The notes beneath the pieces are model-generated. The model saw only the letters and a list, made by a program, of their open reading frames with translations, searched no databases and had not been told where the DNA came from. A program made the position numbers and the translations under genes. Positions 12,464 to 24,674 of a stretch of 64,000 nucleotides of DNA are shown here, one piece after another. The first letter of the stretch is position 1; each line of letters starts with the position of its first letter. The stretch lies in contig JAQFVV010012423.1 of the NCBI GenBank assembly GCA_028023455.1, positions 7,790,269-7,854,268 of the forward strand, in the 5' to 3' direction. This DNA comes from Epiperipatus broadwayi. Its lineage: Eukaryota; Onychophora; Udeonychophora; Euonychophora; Peripatidae.

Positions 12464-12645
12464 CTAAACATCATATGATCACTATCTCATACTAGCACAT
12501 AATTGTTAGTAAACAATTCAAAACAAAGCAAAACTCTCCATACAGTAGTGCCATCTTGTCCCAACAAGAGCAATCAATGGATGCTAGAAGGCTTGTGCAT
12601 AAAATCCCTATCTAGTGCCTACTCATGAGTTTTGCTTTGTTTTGA
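12464..12645 (+). mobile_element. SINE-like foldback insert with 13-bp target duplication
   Basis: The insert is bounded by attatttttacta at 12451-12463 and 12646-12658. Its left part matches the element at 15589 almost base for base: atgatcac, then actagcacataattgtt, catacagtagtgccat, and gcataaaatccctatctag. It ends in gagttttgctttgttttga, the inverse complement of its own internal segment at about 12517-12540. So the right end is a short copied-back inversion. The long duplication suggests insertion by LINE-type target-primed reverse transcription. It contains no ORF. Confidence 0.75.
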
Positions 12646-12658
12646 ATTATTTTTACTA

Positions 12659-15575
12659 TCAATGATTTTCAACTTATGGAATATTTTGTATTTAAAAAAT
12701 ATTAACATGATGGGGTACAACTGTGAATAAATTTTATTCATAATGAAATGTCTTTCAATTATACTTTTGACACAATTGCCCTATAAAAAAATGTCTAAAA
12801 AGTTTTTACTCATTTATACTTTTGACACAAGTGCCCTTTAGTCACAACTTTTTTTCTTTTTTTTTTTTTATAGCCTATTTACCATATTTTTAATCTTTTT
12901 CTAGAATCACCTAATGGATTAATCAATTTTTGATATGAATAAATAAGTTTTCTTTTAAATAATTCAAACATCAGAAATAAAAATGTTAATTAAATTTTTT
13001 TAATCTTATAATATTTTATTTTTAGATAAATATGTAAAGGTTCATTAAAGTTAATGATATAGCTCCAAAATTAATATATTAGAATAAATTATGTTAAATG
13101 ATTATGTGCTATGTCAAGTAATAGCATATTGCCATTGATGATAATGAAGTATTATTGCTTATTTATATTATCTTGGCTTAATTGCACTGTTTGTCTTTGG
13201 ATAGCCAGATAAATAATATTTTATGTTGCACAATACTACCGTATTAATCATCATTTTAGATATTTTTAAATTTAAAGATTTCATTCATTCTTATATGTTA
13301 ACATTGAATGATAATGATTTTAAGATAAATTGTTGATATGAGATTTATATGTTGTATTATGCAAATGTATATATGTACTTATGTGTGAAATATATTATTA
13401 TTATACTCAATAAAATAGTGATTGTTTATAAACTTTTACAAAGCTTTTTAGCAATTTTTTTTTATTTAAACTTCATTAGAAATGAGACAAGTAGAATAAA
13501 TCCTTTGTATCTTTCTTATGCCAATCCAGGAGATAAATAGGTTATGGTAAATTGGTTTATTCTAATAAAAGTAATAATATTAACAAAACAAATAGTAATT
13601 AATGTGCAAAATTTTTTTATCCTAATGTTTATTACAAATTATTTATTTATTTTCACTGAGATTTTAAGCCCTGATAATGTATTCTATATTTTATGTTTAG
13701 TTCTGCTCACTTGTTTTTTTATTATAAATCGATATCAGGATTAATATGTTTGTGCATTTATTTTTTAAAATTGATCATCAAGAATTTCGATTTTTTTTTA
13801 TCTTTACAATTTTTTGAAAAACAGCATGTCTTCAGTTATTTAATATCTATTAAAGTAAAAGATCCTAGAATAATAAATATTGAAATTAGTTGTATATATG
13901 ATTAGTGCATTACTAAATATTGATCAGAAATTAATCTGTGAAAAATATGAACTCTATTGCAAACTACTACATCTAAAAAAAAAAAAAAACAACTGCATGG
14001 TTTTTTTTAGTCTTTTTTTTTTAATAGATAAAATCACTATAAATTCAGAAACTCTCAAATATATGTCATAAGAATAAAATTTCATTCAGCATTTAATCAT
14101 GTCTGATGTCATTTTATTAAAATTTTTATACTGTGTATTGGCCATAATATCCAGGGTTTTTTTTAATAATGCCTAATTAAGGTATTACTTTAAAAAAACT
14201 ATAATTCATGGCATATCACTGCTGATATTGTTTACTATACATATTCAAGCAATTATTTTTATATCAATATATCTGGTATGTTAGTGTAGATTTCTTATTT
14301 CTCATTACAATCACTTTTGATATTTTTGTTTTTTTTGAAAAGCTGAATAGAATGTAGTTTATTATGAATTTATATTAGGAGTCATGGTTTCAAACATGCT
14401 TGTAGCTTCTAATAAATTTGACATTTTGTAAAGTAATTTTAATGAATAAATTCGTTAATTGGACAGTAATGAAAAGTAACCTTTGACTCCTAAATTTATA
14501 TGTTATAATGTTATCTTTTGTTCTGCATTTAAAGGTTTTTTTTTAATAAATTGTTTTGTTTTATTAATAAAGCCATCATTAGTTATAATGGTAGTATTTG
14601 ATTTATAGTGGTGTTCTATGTAATGAATGTAATTGGTTTTAGAAGCATGTTCATTAAAATGCATGAATTTAGGGATAAACCATTTCATACCCATAGCCTA
14701 GAGCAAAGTTATTATTTAACACAATTATTTAATCAGGAAAATTATATTTGTAAAAATATATATAAAATTAATTTATTGTATTTTTGTACAGAACTTGTAA
14801 ATTTGAAGTAAATTAAACTTTTAAAAGAATAAAAATAATACATTGGTGCTCTCACTTGCCATTTAGTTTTCATAAATCCATTTTAGTAAAAAGTTTCCAC
14901 CTATTCTGTATTTACAATATAGACTACTTAATCTACAAATTACCTTCATGATTTGTGCATTTTTATTTCACTCTTATTTTTTAAAAAGATATTTCATATT
15001 CCACACTTAGATCTCTGATAGATTGAATATTCTTTAACTTGGAAGTTTTCTTTTCTCCTGGCATTCATGATAGTTTTCTAATTTTTTTGGTTTATGGCCA
15101 AAAATTATGCAGTATAAATGTAGAATAATTTAAATTTAAAATATTAAAAATGAAAATAACTTGATAAAAGAAAACTAACATTTGTAACATTTATGAGAGA
15201 GATGTTAATCAAACAAGCAGAAGAAAGCAATCTTTTAAAATGTCATATACAAGTATATACTATATCAGCTAATGACATTAGTCATAACATTTGTTATTCA
15301 TTGATTTTGATATTTTGTATTCAGTATTATAGCAGGAGATTTTTATTTTGTAATAGTAAAGCATAAAGATAAGCTTTTTTTATTTCTCAAAATAATTTGA
15401 ATGATTTAATATACCTTCATTATTTCTAAAGATATTTTTAATAATAATTATGCTAAAAATACTTTTGTTTTGCCACAAGCTTTATTCAAACTGAATGTGG
15501 CACTTACATGAAAAATTACTTGTTCAAGCCTCGATTTAATTATATTTAATTGTAACCAAATGAGAATAATGTGGG
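12659..15575. other. AT-rich DNA, nothing recognised
   Basis: Long T and A runs with several 60-70 codon ORFs (13349-14071, 14503-14811) rich in F, I, K, N and Y. These are expected by chance in such composition. No splice-bounded coding segment or repeat boundary was recognised. Two similar phrases (tatacttttgacacaa followed by tgcccttta or tgccctata) recur near 12760 and 12820, a small local duplication. Confidence 0.45.
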
Positions 15576-15588
15576 ATGTTTAATGTTA

Positions 15589-15886
15589 CATGATCACCAT
15601 CTCTATACTAGCACATAATTGTTGTAAACAAAGGCAAAACTCTCCATACAGTAGTGCCACCCTGTGCTAAACAGAGTAATCAATGGATGCCAGAAGGCTT
15701 GTGCATAAAATCCCTATCTAGCGCCTACTCATGCTCTCAGATCCAAGGCTCCTCACTGATGATAGCCACAAGCCAGAAACTGGTCTAGGGATATTGGATG
15801 AGTAGGCACTAGATAGTGATTTTATGCACAGGCCTTCTGGCATCCATTGATTACTCTGTTTGGCACAGGGTGGCACTACTGTATGA
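15589..15886 (+). mobile_element. SINE-like foldback insert with 13-bp target duplication and core motif
   Basis: The insert is bounded by atgtttaatgtta at 15576-15588 and 15887-15899. About 46 bases at the left (from catgatcaccatctc) are unpaired. Then about 115 bp from catacagtagtgccaccctg are repeated in inverse orientation at the right, ending gcactactgtatga. The core motif (cctcactgatgatagcc, then agccagaaactggtctaggg) lies in the centre, 15751-15795. It shares its left two-thirds with the copy at 12464. It is non-coding. The structure suggests a SINE RNA whose cDNA folded back on itself before integration. Confidence 0.8.
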
Positions 15887-16255
15887 ATGTTTAATGTTAT
15901 TAATTTAAATACAATTGTTTATGGAGAGTGCATGAAAAAATGTTAAGTTTATGTTTAATAAATTCAAATATGATAATTTATGAAGTTATATTAAAGTGTA
16001 TATCATAGAGAAAATAAATTTAATATTTTGAATTAGGATAAATTAAATAAGCAACTAATTTTTACAAAATGTGTTCATTGTTTCACTTGGCAATCATTGT
16101 TTAAATTGCATGATTCAGTTATTGTAAGGTATCTCACTATACTATATAATTGATTTCAATGCTGTGATTTAACATTAAAACACTTCAGTTTTTAATTTTG
16201 ACTTATTTAAGCCATATCTTAATTTGAAACATATTACTGTTATTAATAAATTTTC

Positions 16256-16490
16256 GGTTGTCATCTGATCCTTCGTGTCAGCCGCTAGAGGCGCTATTTC
16301 TAGCTAAATTTCTAGAATTATGCCGTTTCCATGGCTGCACCCAAGCCTTTAAGCATTCTTTCTAAAATAAATCCTAGAAAGATTGTTAACTCGGAGTTAA
16401 GTCTACTTTCTACGCTAAAAGGTAGAGTGTTAACTCGGAGTTAAGTCTATCGTGCCTCTAGCGGCTGATACGAAGGATCAGATGACAACC
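16256..16490. mobile_element. MITE, 235 bp, 8-bp target duplication
   Basis: Inverted ends of about 36 bp start ggttgtcatctgatccttcg. The flanking 8-bp duplication aaattttc occupies 16248-16255 and 16491-16498. Inside there are two copies of gttaactcggagttaagtct (about 16387 and 16429), each itself palindromic (ttaactcggagttaa). An 8-bp duplication fits non-autonomous hAT or Merlin elements; the GG start is nearer Merlin than the usual CAG of hAT. The ends are nearly identical, so the copy is fairly young. No ORF is present. Confidence 0.82.
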
Positions 16491-17089
16491 AAATTTTCTT
16501 ATATTTTTTATTGGTTGTTGTATTAATTATATATATAAAAAGAGAGCTAATATTAAAAAAAAATAGTTGTATCTGATCAGAATATTTTTCTCTTGCTGAC
16601 AGTAGAGAGTAATGTATCTCTTTGTTTTAATAATAATAAATTATTATATTCAACCAATGTTGATCCACTTCAGGAGAAAGGTTTCTTCAAGTTTAATCTG
16701 GCTTTTCTAATTGTTAGTTTTTTATTTCCACATCACTTTAGCAAACTTTATTATCTCATTCATCCATATTATATATATTCTCTTTTTAGATCTCTTACAA
16801 TTTTTTAATATTAGTTTTGGCATCTGATCTTTTGATATCAATTGTCCATTTATCATTTTTTTCTTGCAATATATCCCGACCAATTTTATTTCTGTTTTTT
16901 AATTCATTCAATAATGTTATTGATTCTGTTTGTTTAATGTCTGTAAATATTTCACTTTCAATCTTTTTTTTATTATTATCAATTCCATCATATATCTCTT
17001 CATATTTCACTATGTTATCCACATTCTATAATATACATGTGCATATATCAGCAACTCATAAAAGAGTATGGTCATTCCAACCTTAAGGA

Positions 17090-19130
17090 AAGAAAACAAA
17101 GCAAAAAAAAACAACAACAACTGCTCTAGAAATGATTTTTACAATGACTGTACAAACCAATCTTTGAAATACAAATATGACCACCTACAGAACATATTAA
17201 TTCACTTTTCTGATGGTTTAATATTTTGTAATGCTATCTTTTAATTTTTTCAGTAGAAAACGTTTTTCTGAAATGCTTTAATATTATGTCTAACTTCTAT
17301 TCTCTTCTTTAACTTTGCGATAGAAACAATCAATTTTGCACTTTTTTAAAATGGCTTAGAGATAACCTTTATAATTTAGACAGATTCTATCTATCCCATG
17401 AACAAATTCATCATAAAACAGTTTTTTAGGAACATTTTGTATTGTTCATTCATTTTACATGGCCAATCCAGTGAAGGTGTGATTTTATAATAGTGATTCC
17501 AGCAAGTTGAAGAACATATTGATTGTTTTTAAGATCTAGCCATTACATTTTTAAAATTTCACAGAGCATTGCTAAAAGAAATTTTTGTAATGACTTTATA
17601 TTGCATTGATAGGGTGTTCAAGTCTCATTTCTATTTAGTTTGTACAGCTAACTTAAACTTAATTGCAAGTTATTTTGCTATGATGAAAACCCCATATTTT
17701 AACTTGTTAAAAGCAGCACATTGGAGTCTACATTGTACCTGACCATTTAAGACTACTTTTGTATTTGTAAAACTATCAAGGTGTTTAAATTGATTTATAT
17801 TCTCAAGTTGATAACAATTCAAACTAAAATTTACTGAAGATTTTTCTTCTGTCACTGACTAATCCTTAATTATTAAGCCAAAGTCTTTAAATGTTGCATT
17901 CAAAATATTAAGTACATTGTGTAAATTATCTTTTGAATTGGCAAATTGATTCAAGCTAAAAATTCTACCGTCAAACCTATATTGCAACATAATTTCTGTT
18001 TCATTAAACTGCTACAAATAGCTCCAAAGACAAAATTGAAAACAATGCTAGAGGAAATGTATATCTTTGTTTAATATTAGTTTTTCCATCTATAATAATA
18101 TTTCTTTTTTTTCCATTATGTAGAAGTTGGGGAATACAAATAAATTTTGATAGATAGTCAATTATTTCAAGTAATGCTATAAACCTATACTATTAACTGA
18201 ATCAAATGCTTTGACCAAATCAATATATAAATCACTCTTTTGTTGTTGATACTTTTCTTGTATTTACCTGGCAAGAAAAACGAGGTCTGAAGTCCTTCTT
18301 GATTTTCTAAAACTACAACGAGTCTCTGGTAACACTTCATCTACAATTGGAAATAGTTTATTCAAAAAATTGTGATAGTATCTTTGCTGTAGTTGATAGT
18401 AATGCTAATTCACAATGATTACTGCAATTTTATGTATTCCCTTATTTTTAAAAACAAGCATCCTAAAAATCAGATTATACAACTTTGGATCCATATATTC
18501 CCAAAAACTTTTAAGTATTTTTGAAATGAACATATCACCACCATATTTTAAAACTTCTTCATATTTTCATTAGGATTTGCAGCCTTTCCATTTTTAAGAA
18601 TACCAAGAGTTGTTTGACTTCAGTAAGCTAGACATCTTTGTCAAATCTAAATGAGTAGATAAAATGGATATACCGTTAAAAGTTGTCATTTTAATTTTTG
18701 TATTATTATTCAAAAGATGATCAAAATACTTCTTCCACCTGTTTAAAATATCATTGTCATTATATAAGAGAATTACAATAAGATTGTGAATACTGGTTTT
18801 TGGGTCTACACATTACTTGTATTAAACAAAGATATACAATGATCACAATCAGTGAATGTCTGTATCTTTTTTACAGCTTTAATTCACCAATCATTTTTAA
18901 GTCTTCTTATTAGTCATTGAAAAGATCTTTATTATGAAGTTCCATATTTATTTTATTATTCTGCCAAGCAGAAAATGCCACATGTTTTCTTCCAGAAAAC
19001 CAATGATTTTATTAGTAGTAATTTAATTAAAAGGAAATTCTATGATTAATTTCTCCATTATATTTTATTTTTAATAATTCGACCAAAGTTCTGCTTAGAT
19101 TGTTGCTGTGGTGTAAATAGTAGTTCTAGG
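17090..19130 (-). pseudogene. Decayed LINE (non-LTR retrotransposon) reverse-transcriptase ORF
   Basis: Read on the minus strand from about 19130 down, broken frames give the ordered landmarks of an endonuclease/RT-type LINE ORF2. WQNN is at about 18960. A LKNGKAANP block (the LKNGKAPGPD region) is near 18590, followed by KYGGDMFISKI. The finger motif EVLPETRCSFRKSRRTSD comes next, then DLYIDLVKAFDSVN (the RT motif with the DLxKAFD signature) near 18200. A degenerate ALFSIL is near 18040, YRFDGRIFSLN near 17950, QFKHLDSF near 17790, and a C-terminal LHWIGHV block near 17450. The end is a CCHH-like tail (ICISKIGLYSHCKNH) near 17150. Several stops and frameshifts interrupt it, so it is dead. 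The catalytic YADD box is not recognisable. The clade was not assigned. LINEs of this architecture are widespread in marine and other invertebrates. Confidence 0.8.
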
Positions 19131-19287
19131 CTTAGTGCTTGGATTGATTACCAATTTTTGATCATTTGAATAGAATTATTGTACCTAGTCTGTTACTTTG
19201 GGGCTTGAATATATCTCATCTTCCTGAGCAACAAGTTCACTTAATTATTTAATTTGGTTTATTTGTGGTTTTAAACTTCTAATGCCT

Positions 19288-19440
19288 TGTGGGATTTAGT
19301 TTAATGATAAGGTGGTGACTCTGGAGTTCATGGTTCATAATTTTCAATTCCATTCTGTCATTTTTACTGCTCAAACTTAAAATAACAACCTATTCAATTA
19401 TTTATTTATATTTAAACTTCTAATTTATTAATATCTTTAT
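19288..19440 (+). mobile_element. tRNA-derived SINE-like fragment
   Basis: The segment gataaggtggtgactctgg, then agttcatggttcataatttt and caattcc, has the spacing of a degenerate pol III A-box and B-box (GTTCNAATCC-like). It is followed by an AT tail with attcaattatttattta. A clearly related copy is at 59776-59900, sharing actctgga, ggtccatgaatta, ctgtcattt and tattcaattattt. It is placed just upstream of the LINE relic's 5' side. No target duplication was found. Confidence 0.45.
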
Positions 19441-19851
19441 TTTTTTTATATATATATTTTACTTTATTGCTTTTAATCTGACAATTTTTGTGACATTTCC
19501 TGCAATTCTGAAGCTTTTTTAAAAATTATTATTGTGGAAACAACCATATTTCATCATCTGGGAAATTTAAGTGATTTAAGCAATTTTAGTTTTTTTTTTT
19601 AAATTCTTTTTGCTTTCATTTTAATTCACAAACTACTTTCTGTAATATTGCTGTAAAATTTAGGATAATCGGAATCACTTTGCCATATGACCATACTTAT
19701 CTTAATCTTTAATTACCATTATTCCACATCTTTTAAAATTAAGATTTATTTATATATAATTAGGTTTCTGGATATAAGTATTAACCAATAAAATATCACA
19801 TAGCTTTGGCTTATTCATTACTATTTTAGCAGCATATGATTTTCTTCATGC

Positions 19852-20505
19852 TTCTATGCCACCTACAATAAGTTTTAGTAACTAATAGATGCCAGATGAT
19901 GATGATTAATATATCCCTTTCCAATGTTGTCCTATCCAATATCTCCAGATTAGTTTCAAGTTTATGGCTTTCATCAATGAGAAGCTTTGTATTTTGGAAC
20001 AGTGGACTTAGGCTTTTAGGACTCCCTTTTTAACTGTCAAACTATAGATGAGGAAAGAAAAAAAATATGCAACTGAAATAGCAATTGGTAAGCAGAAGCT
20101 ATGTGATATTTTAATGATTTCTACCAATTTTAACTACAGGATAAAAGTGCCTATCATTCTTAAAAAACTAAGAACACCATAATATATAGAGATTGAACTG
20201 GTTTCAGATCTATATGATTATATAAATAAAATTGGCTTATATTGAGGACATACAAATGTTTTCCATTTTGGGCTGTTAGCTTGACAGTTAAAAAGCAAAA
20301 GATATGATGATTGCTAAAAGGAAGGTACATTAGATACTAAAAGTATAAATGCATGATTCCAAGATCACAACTCCTCAACTGATGAAAGTTATGAGCTTGA
20401 AGTTAGTCTGGGATATTGGATAGGACAGTACTGAATAGGGATATATTAGCACCATCATCGTATGACATGTATTTGTTACTAAAGCTTATAGTAGTTAGTA
20501 GAGAG
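19852..20505. mobile_element. Diverged foldback with two inverted core copies
   Basis: 19852-20010 reappears inverted at 20345-20505: tatccctttccaatgttgtc pairs with the complement of the segment around 20430-20450, and both arms carry the core motif (19930-19985 minus, 20371-20427 plus). Deeper inside, ctttttaactgtcaaac (about 20027) pairs with gcttgacagttaaaaagc (about 20279). The arms are much diverged, so this is an old insertion. No flanking duplication was recognised. It has no coding capacity. Confidence 0.6.
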
Positions 20506-20633
20506 GTGTAAAGAAAAAAAAAGATGTATTAGTATAAAAAAAAAGTATGAGCACATATATGTATGATTTTGTATAATTAAATTGAGAGACTGCAATCCTC
20601 TCATGCTCATTACTATCTAACAGCCAATCAGAT

Positions 20634-20705
20634 TATAAATACAAGACAGAGAATTTGACAAGAAAAGGGCGGTCCACCCTATTCTTTACTTGTCTTTCTA
20701 TATAT
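20634..20705 (+). promoter_or_regulatory. CCAAT, GC-box and TATA-like cluster in repeat copy 1
   Basis: ccaatca lies at 20634-20640, gggcgg at 20667-20672 and tatatat at 20699-20705. This order and spacing match a classical RNA polymerase II core promoter, directed rightwards. It is conserved in every complete copy of the unit. No downstream coding sequence or known small RNA was recognised, so promoter activity is inference only. Confidence 0.35.
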
Positions 20706-20942
20706 CCAAGCCAGTCTAAAGTACTAGATCTGAAAGTGTGAATATTAAATATCTTCACACTTAACTCACTGAGTCTAAATTACAAACATACAGCATGAAA
20801 TCCTACGATTTACTACATAGTAGTTTTTAGATGTTATAACATGCAGTAACGTATGTAAAGAATATTTATTTTATAAAGCGCAAATATTATTGAAATTAAA
20901 TTGAGAGACTGTAATCCTCTCGCACTCATTACTATCTAACAG

Positions 20943-21024
20943 CCAATCAGATTGTAAATACAAGACAGAGAATTTGACAAGAAAAGGGCGGTCCACCCTA
21001 TTCTTTACTTGTCTTTCTATATAT
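20943..21024 (+). promoter_or_regulatory. CCAAT, GC-box and TATA-like cluster in repeat copy 2
   Basis: ccaatcag is at 20943-20950, gggcgg at 20986-20991 and tatatat at 21018-21024, the same geometry as copy 1. The inverted copies at 21350-21430 and 21660-21740 carry the reverse complement with the GC box changed to ggactgcc, so they are probably weaker if functional at all. Confidence 0.35.
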
Positions 21025-21751
21025 CCAAGCCAGTCTAAAGTACTTAGATCTGAAAGCGTGAATATTAAATATCTTCACACTTAACTCCCTGAGTCTAAAT
21101 TACAAACATACAGCGTGAAATCCTACGATTTACTACACAGTAGTTTTTAGATGTTATAACATGCGGTAACGTATGTAAATAATATTTATTCTATAAAGCG
21201 CAAACATCTAAAAACTACTGTGTAGTAAATCGTAGGATTTCACGCTGTATGTTTGTAATTTAGACTTAGTGAGTTAGTTAAGTGTGAAGATATTTAATAT
21301 TCACGCTTTCAGATCTAAGTACTTTAGACTGGCTTGGATATATAGAAAGACAAGTAAAGAATAGGGTGGACTGCCTTTTTCTTGTCAAATTATCTGTCTT
21401 GTATTTACGATCTGATTGGCTGTTAGATAGTAATGAGTGCAAGAGGATTGCAGTCTCTCAATTTAATTTCAATAGTGTTTGCGCTTTATAAAATAAATAT
21501 TATTTACATACATTACTACATGTTATAACACCTAAAAACTATTGCGTAGTAAATCGTAGGATTTCACGCTGTATGTTTGTAATTTAGACTCAGTGAGTTA
21601 AGTGTGAAGATATTTAATATTCACGCTTTCAGATCTAAGTACTTTAGACTGGCTTGGATATATAGAAAGACAAGTAAAGAATAGGGTGGACTGCCTTTTT
21701 CTTGTCAAATTCTCTGTCTTGTATTTACGATCTGATTGGCTGTTAGATAGT

Positions 21752-24674
21752 GTAACAGTCATATTTGAACATCCACGCAACAAAATCCAGAGTTTTGGTA
21801 AATTATACCAAGGCTGATCTAGATGAGGGTTTGAGACCAAATCTGACCGCACCTCAGCTCCTTCACCAACACTCCCTGACTTACTACCTTATGAATGACA
21901 TATATGAGTTACACTCATAATCTCTCAATTCCCGTGCCGGCAATAGCAAAGGGTAAAACGAGAGACTCGGGGATATTTAACTAAATATTTATAGCTTAAC
22001 CAAACACACTCACACAACCTATGGCTGATTATCTCATGCATATAAAATCATTATGGATGGTGGTTTAATATAAATAAAGTGAATAATACTGCAGACGTTA
22101 ATAGATTTTAAAATTATTTAATATTGACAAAACACAAACAATAACAATTAAATATACTGAATATTCCACTCGCAGGTGGGATGGTGAAAATACGAACTAC
22201 ACGTTCTGTAATCAATTGTACTTAACGATCATTATTCTATTATATCGTTTATACATTAATAATTATTTTACGTCTATACTGATGTCTAAATTATGTTCTA
22301 CCATTCCTACTCAGTATGTTAAGGGTTAAACTCTAAGAGAGTGGCAAATTTATACAATGTATACTTAAATTTATCAATACGTGAGGAGCAGTCAATGTGC
22401 TCTTTATGTAGATATTCTTAGATAAACTAGATCTTAGGTTCAGATCAATGCTGAACAATTAATATACAGCAGATGAACTGGCGTTTTGTAGCATAACTTC
22501 TGAGGCTACGGCGCTATGCAAATTACATCAGATGCGGCTTGAATGCGCTTTTACTCATGAGATTCAGTAACGTTTACTCGGTTCTCAGATACCGCTCGCC
22601 TGCTATACATGAACTTTTAGTTCGGATGCTCGAACAGCCACGATATAAGATGCTGGATTCCGGTGTTCCAGTTTTTAAAGGAGGAAATGGGAATGACCCT
22701 TAAAATCATTATCCCATTCAAGAGGAGGCTGCCCGAACTAAGGATGATAAGATAGCCCTTAAAACATAATCTTATCTTAATAATTATACGATAGCAAGAC
22801 GGAATGCACCTCAGTGCTTCGTAAAAACTCATTCACAACGTTTTTGGAATCTTAATTATAACAACTAGTAAAGCGCGAAATCTATAGTTTCTTCTGCAAA
22901 CTACCCTACGCCAGTTAGTTAAATAAACACTGAAATTGTGCTAAAGAGGACTTTATTAAAATTGATCTAGTTTATTAATTGACTACATATTATATGCAAT
23001 TACATTAAGAGGGTCTAAAGCATATCTGGGGCTTAAACTTGGCTAACTACTGAATATGCCTTAAATTATCACTCTCTTTTATTTAACCAAACAAACCTTT
23101 TAATAAGCAACATATGTGATATTACGCTACGCATAGCCGTTCAAATAATATATCAAAGTAGGTTTCGGACCAGAGACAATCGATAGATATGCCAAACAGC
23201 ATAATTACTTTACTTGAGAACAAAACGTCTCTTTAAGTTATAATAATTAATAGTCTCTGCTCCGAATGCAAAACATAAATCAATAAATGCATTTTAACAA
23301 AATATATATATAGATGCAAAAGTATAGACGCAAATAGAGAAAATAATAAGACAAATAAGCTTTTATAAGTTGAATTTAAAAAAGAGATTTAGGAATTTGA
23401 AATCAGGCAAGATTTACATTTAACTTTTAACAGATTTTAAATTATACAGGTTGAGATACGTTTATCTAATACAGTTAATTACTTTAAGAGAGAATACACC
23501 TTTTAAACATAGTATGATTAATTTATAAAATTTGAATGGAAGAGTTTGTGCACATTACTTATTATATAGCTAGCTTTAGGAAAGATTTATAGATGGCTAT
23601 AGCTTTTAGATTTAGTTTGATTGGGAAGTGGTTACCGGTTATTTATCTGGAGGCTTGCAGCTTGAAAGTATGAAATACACGCATGGACTGATTTGTCTGC
23701 TGGTTCATCATTGGGCTATTCTTTAAGTAGGGCTGTGGTTTGGATCTCCGGGCTCCATAAACGGTTCTTGACCATCGGGAAGATGGCCTTTGCTTTTCTA
23801 GCCAATTATTTGCATGGTAGAAACTGGGCCTGCTGCCTGGACAGTTGAAACACGAGTAAAGCAAAAATGGATGACAATTTTCTTTCAACTGCCTTTTTTA
23901 TACTTTTTTAACCCCCCCTCTTACAGTTCATTCAAAATCTTTATTTTTAGACTTTAAAATCTAAGAAGTCTTAATTGCCTCAGCTTCAGACGAATCGGTT
24001 GATTGATTTCAGGTTTATTCATTGTTCCTTTTATTTTTCTCCGATTCTAGTTCCAATCTGGATTTCAGTGCAGGTTTAATTGTCCAACTTTTATTTTATT
24101 AAGAATCCTAAAATCTGGATTTGTACCGGCGGTGTCTCATGAGATTGGTAAAGTTCTTTTTTTAAACATTGGATTGCTTCGCCTTTTCTTTTACTGAAAG
24201 AGATTTAAGCTGCTAGCGTTTTATCCTAGACGTGAGACATCTACCTTTGTTTTTAGTTGCTCTACATGGTTAAGCAATTGTGTACTTTAAAGCCAGTTTG
24301 AAATACTTTAGAGAATTCTGTTCTTATCTATTACAATTTTTCTAGCTTGAAACCAATTCAATTATTTAAAATCATAAGATGAATATTTATAAAATTATAA
24401 GGTGTGTACGTTATATAATGATAATATTCAGATATGAATATACCATTTCTTTAGCAAATAAAATTATTACAAAATATATACAATTATAGCAAACGTGGGT
24501 GCATATACAATTACACACATATATGTATATACGTGTAAATATACGTTTTTATACATGTTAAATTCCCAAGTATATTGTTATATATATGTGTACCTTTAGG
24601 GTTTGAACTAGGAAAATGAAGGCTACTGATTTCTAGAATAGGTGAAACGTATGACGATGAAATCATACTGTTTC
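21752..24674. mobile_element. 2.9-kb insertion of unknown class splitting a repeat copy
   Basis: The interrupted repeat reads ...ttagatagt before the insertion and resumes ...agtaatgagcgcgag after it. Comparison with the uninterrupted sister at 21430 shows a precise insertion with agt duplicated (21749-21751 and 24675-24677). Ends are gtaacagtcatattt and, in reverse complement, gaaacagtatgattt, imperfect inverted repeats. Composition is richer in GC and CpG than its surroundings. No ORF longer than 84 codons was seen, so it is non-autonomous or decayed. A 3-bp duplication is found with PIF/Harbinger and CACTA groups. A TG...CA reading would instead suggest an LTR-type end, but that leaves only one duplicated base. 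Confidence 0.7.

Larger units (their letters stand above)
20576..21751. repeat. Head-to-tail and inverted array of a promoter-like repeat, left part
   Basis: Two direct copies (about 20576-20892 and 20893-21206) are followed by two inverted copies (about 21206-21480 and 21480-21751, the last cut by an insertion). Each unit, about 310 bp when complete, carries ccaatcaga, then gggcgg about 40 bp on, then ctatatatcc about 30 bp further. It continues with cttagatctgaaagcgtgaa and a conserved tail ending ataaagcgcaaa. The unit contains no ORF. A related inverted pair lies at 36851-37351. The repeats are more alike in this array than to the 36851 copy, implying local duplication. The family could be LTR-like, a Penelope-type terminal repeat or a SINE/snRNA-derived unit; I cannot decide. 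Confidence 0.75.

Noticed and set aside
16795-17022. 75-codon lysine-rich minus ORF just past the LINE relic
   Set aside because: It lies beyond the zinc-finger-like tail of the LINE, where an untranslated 3' region is expected. The peptide has no recognisable motif and matches AT-driven composition.
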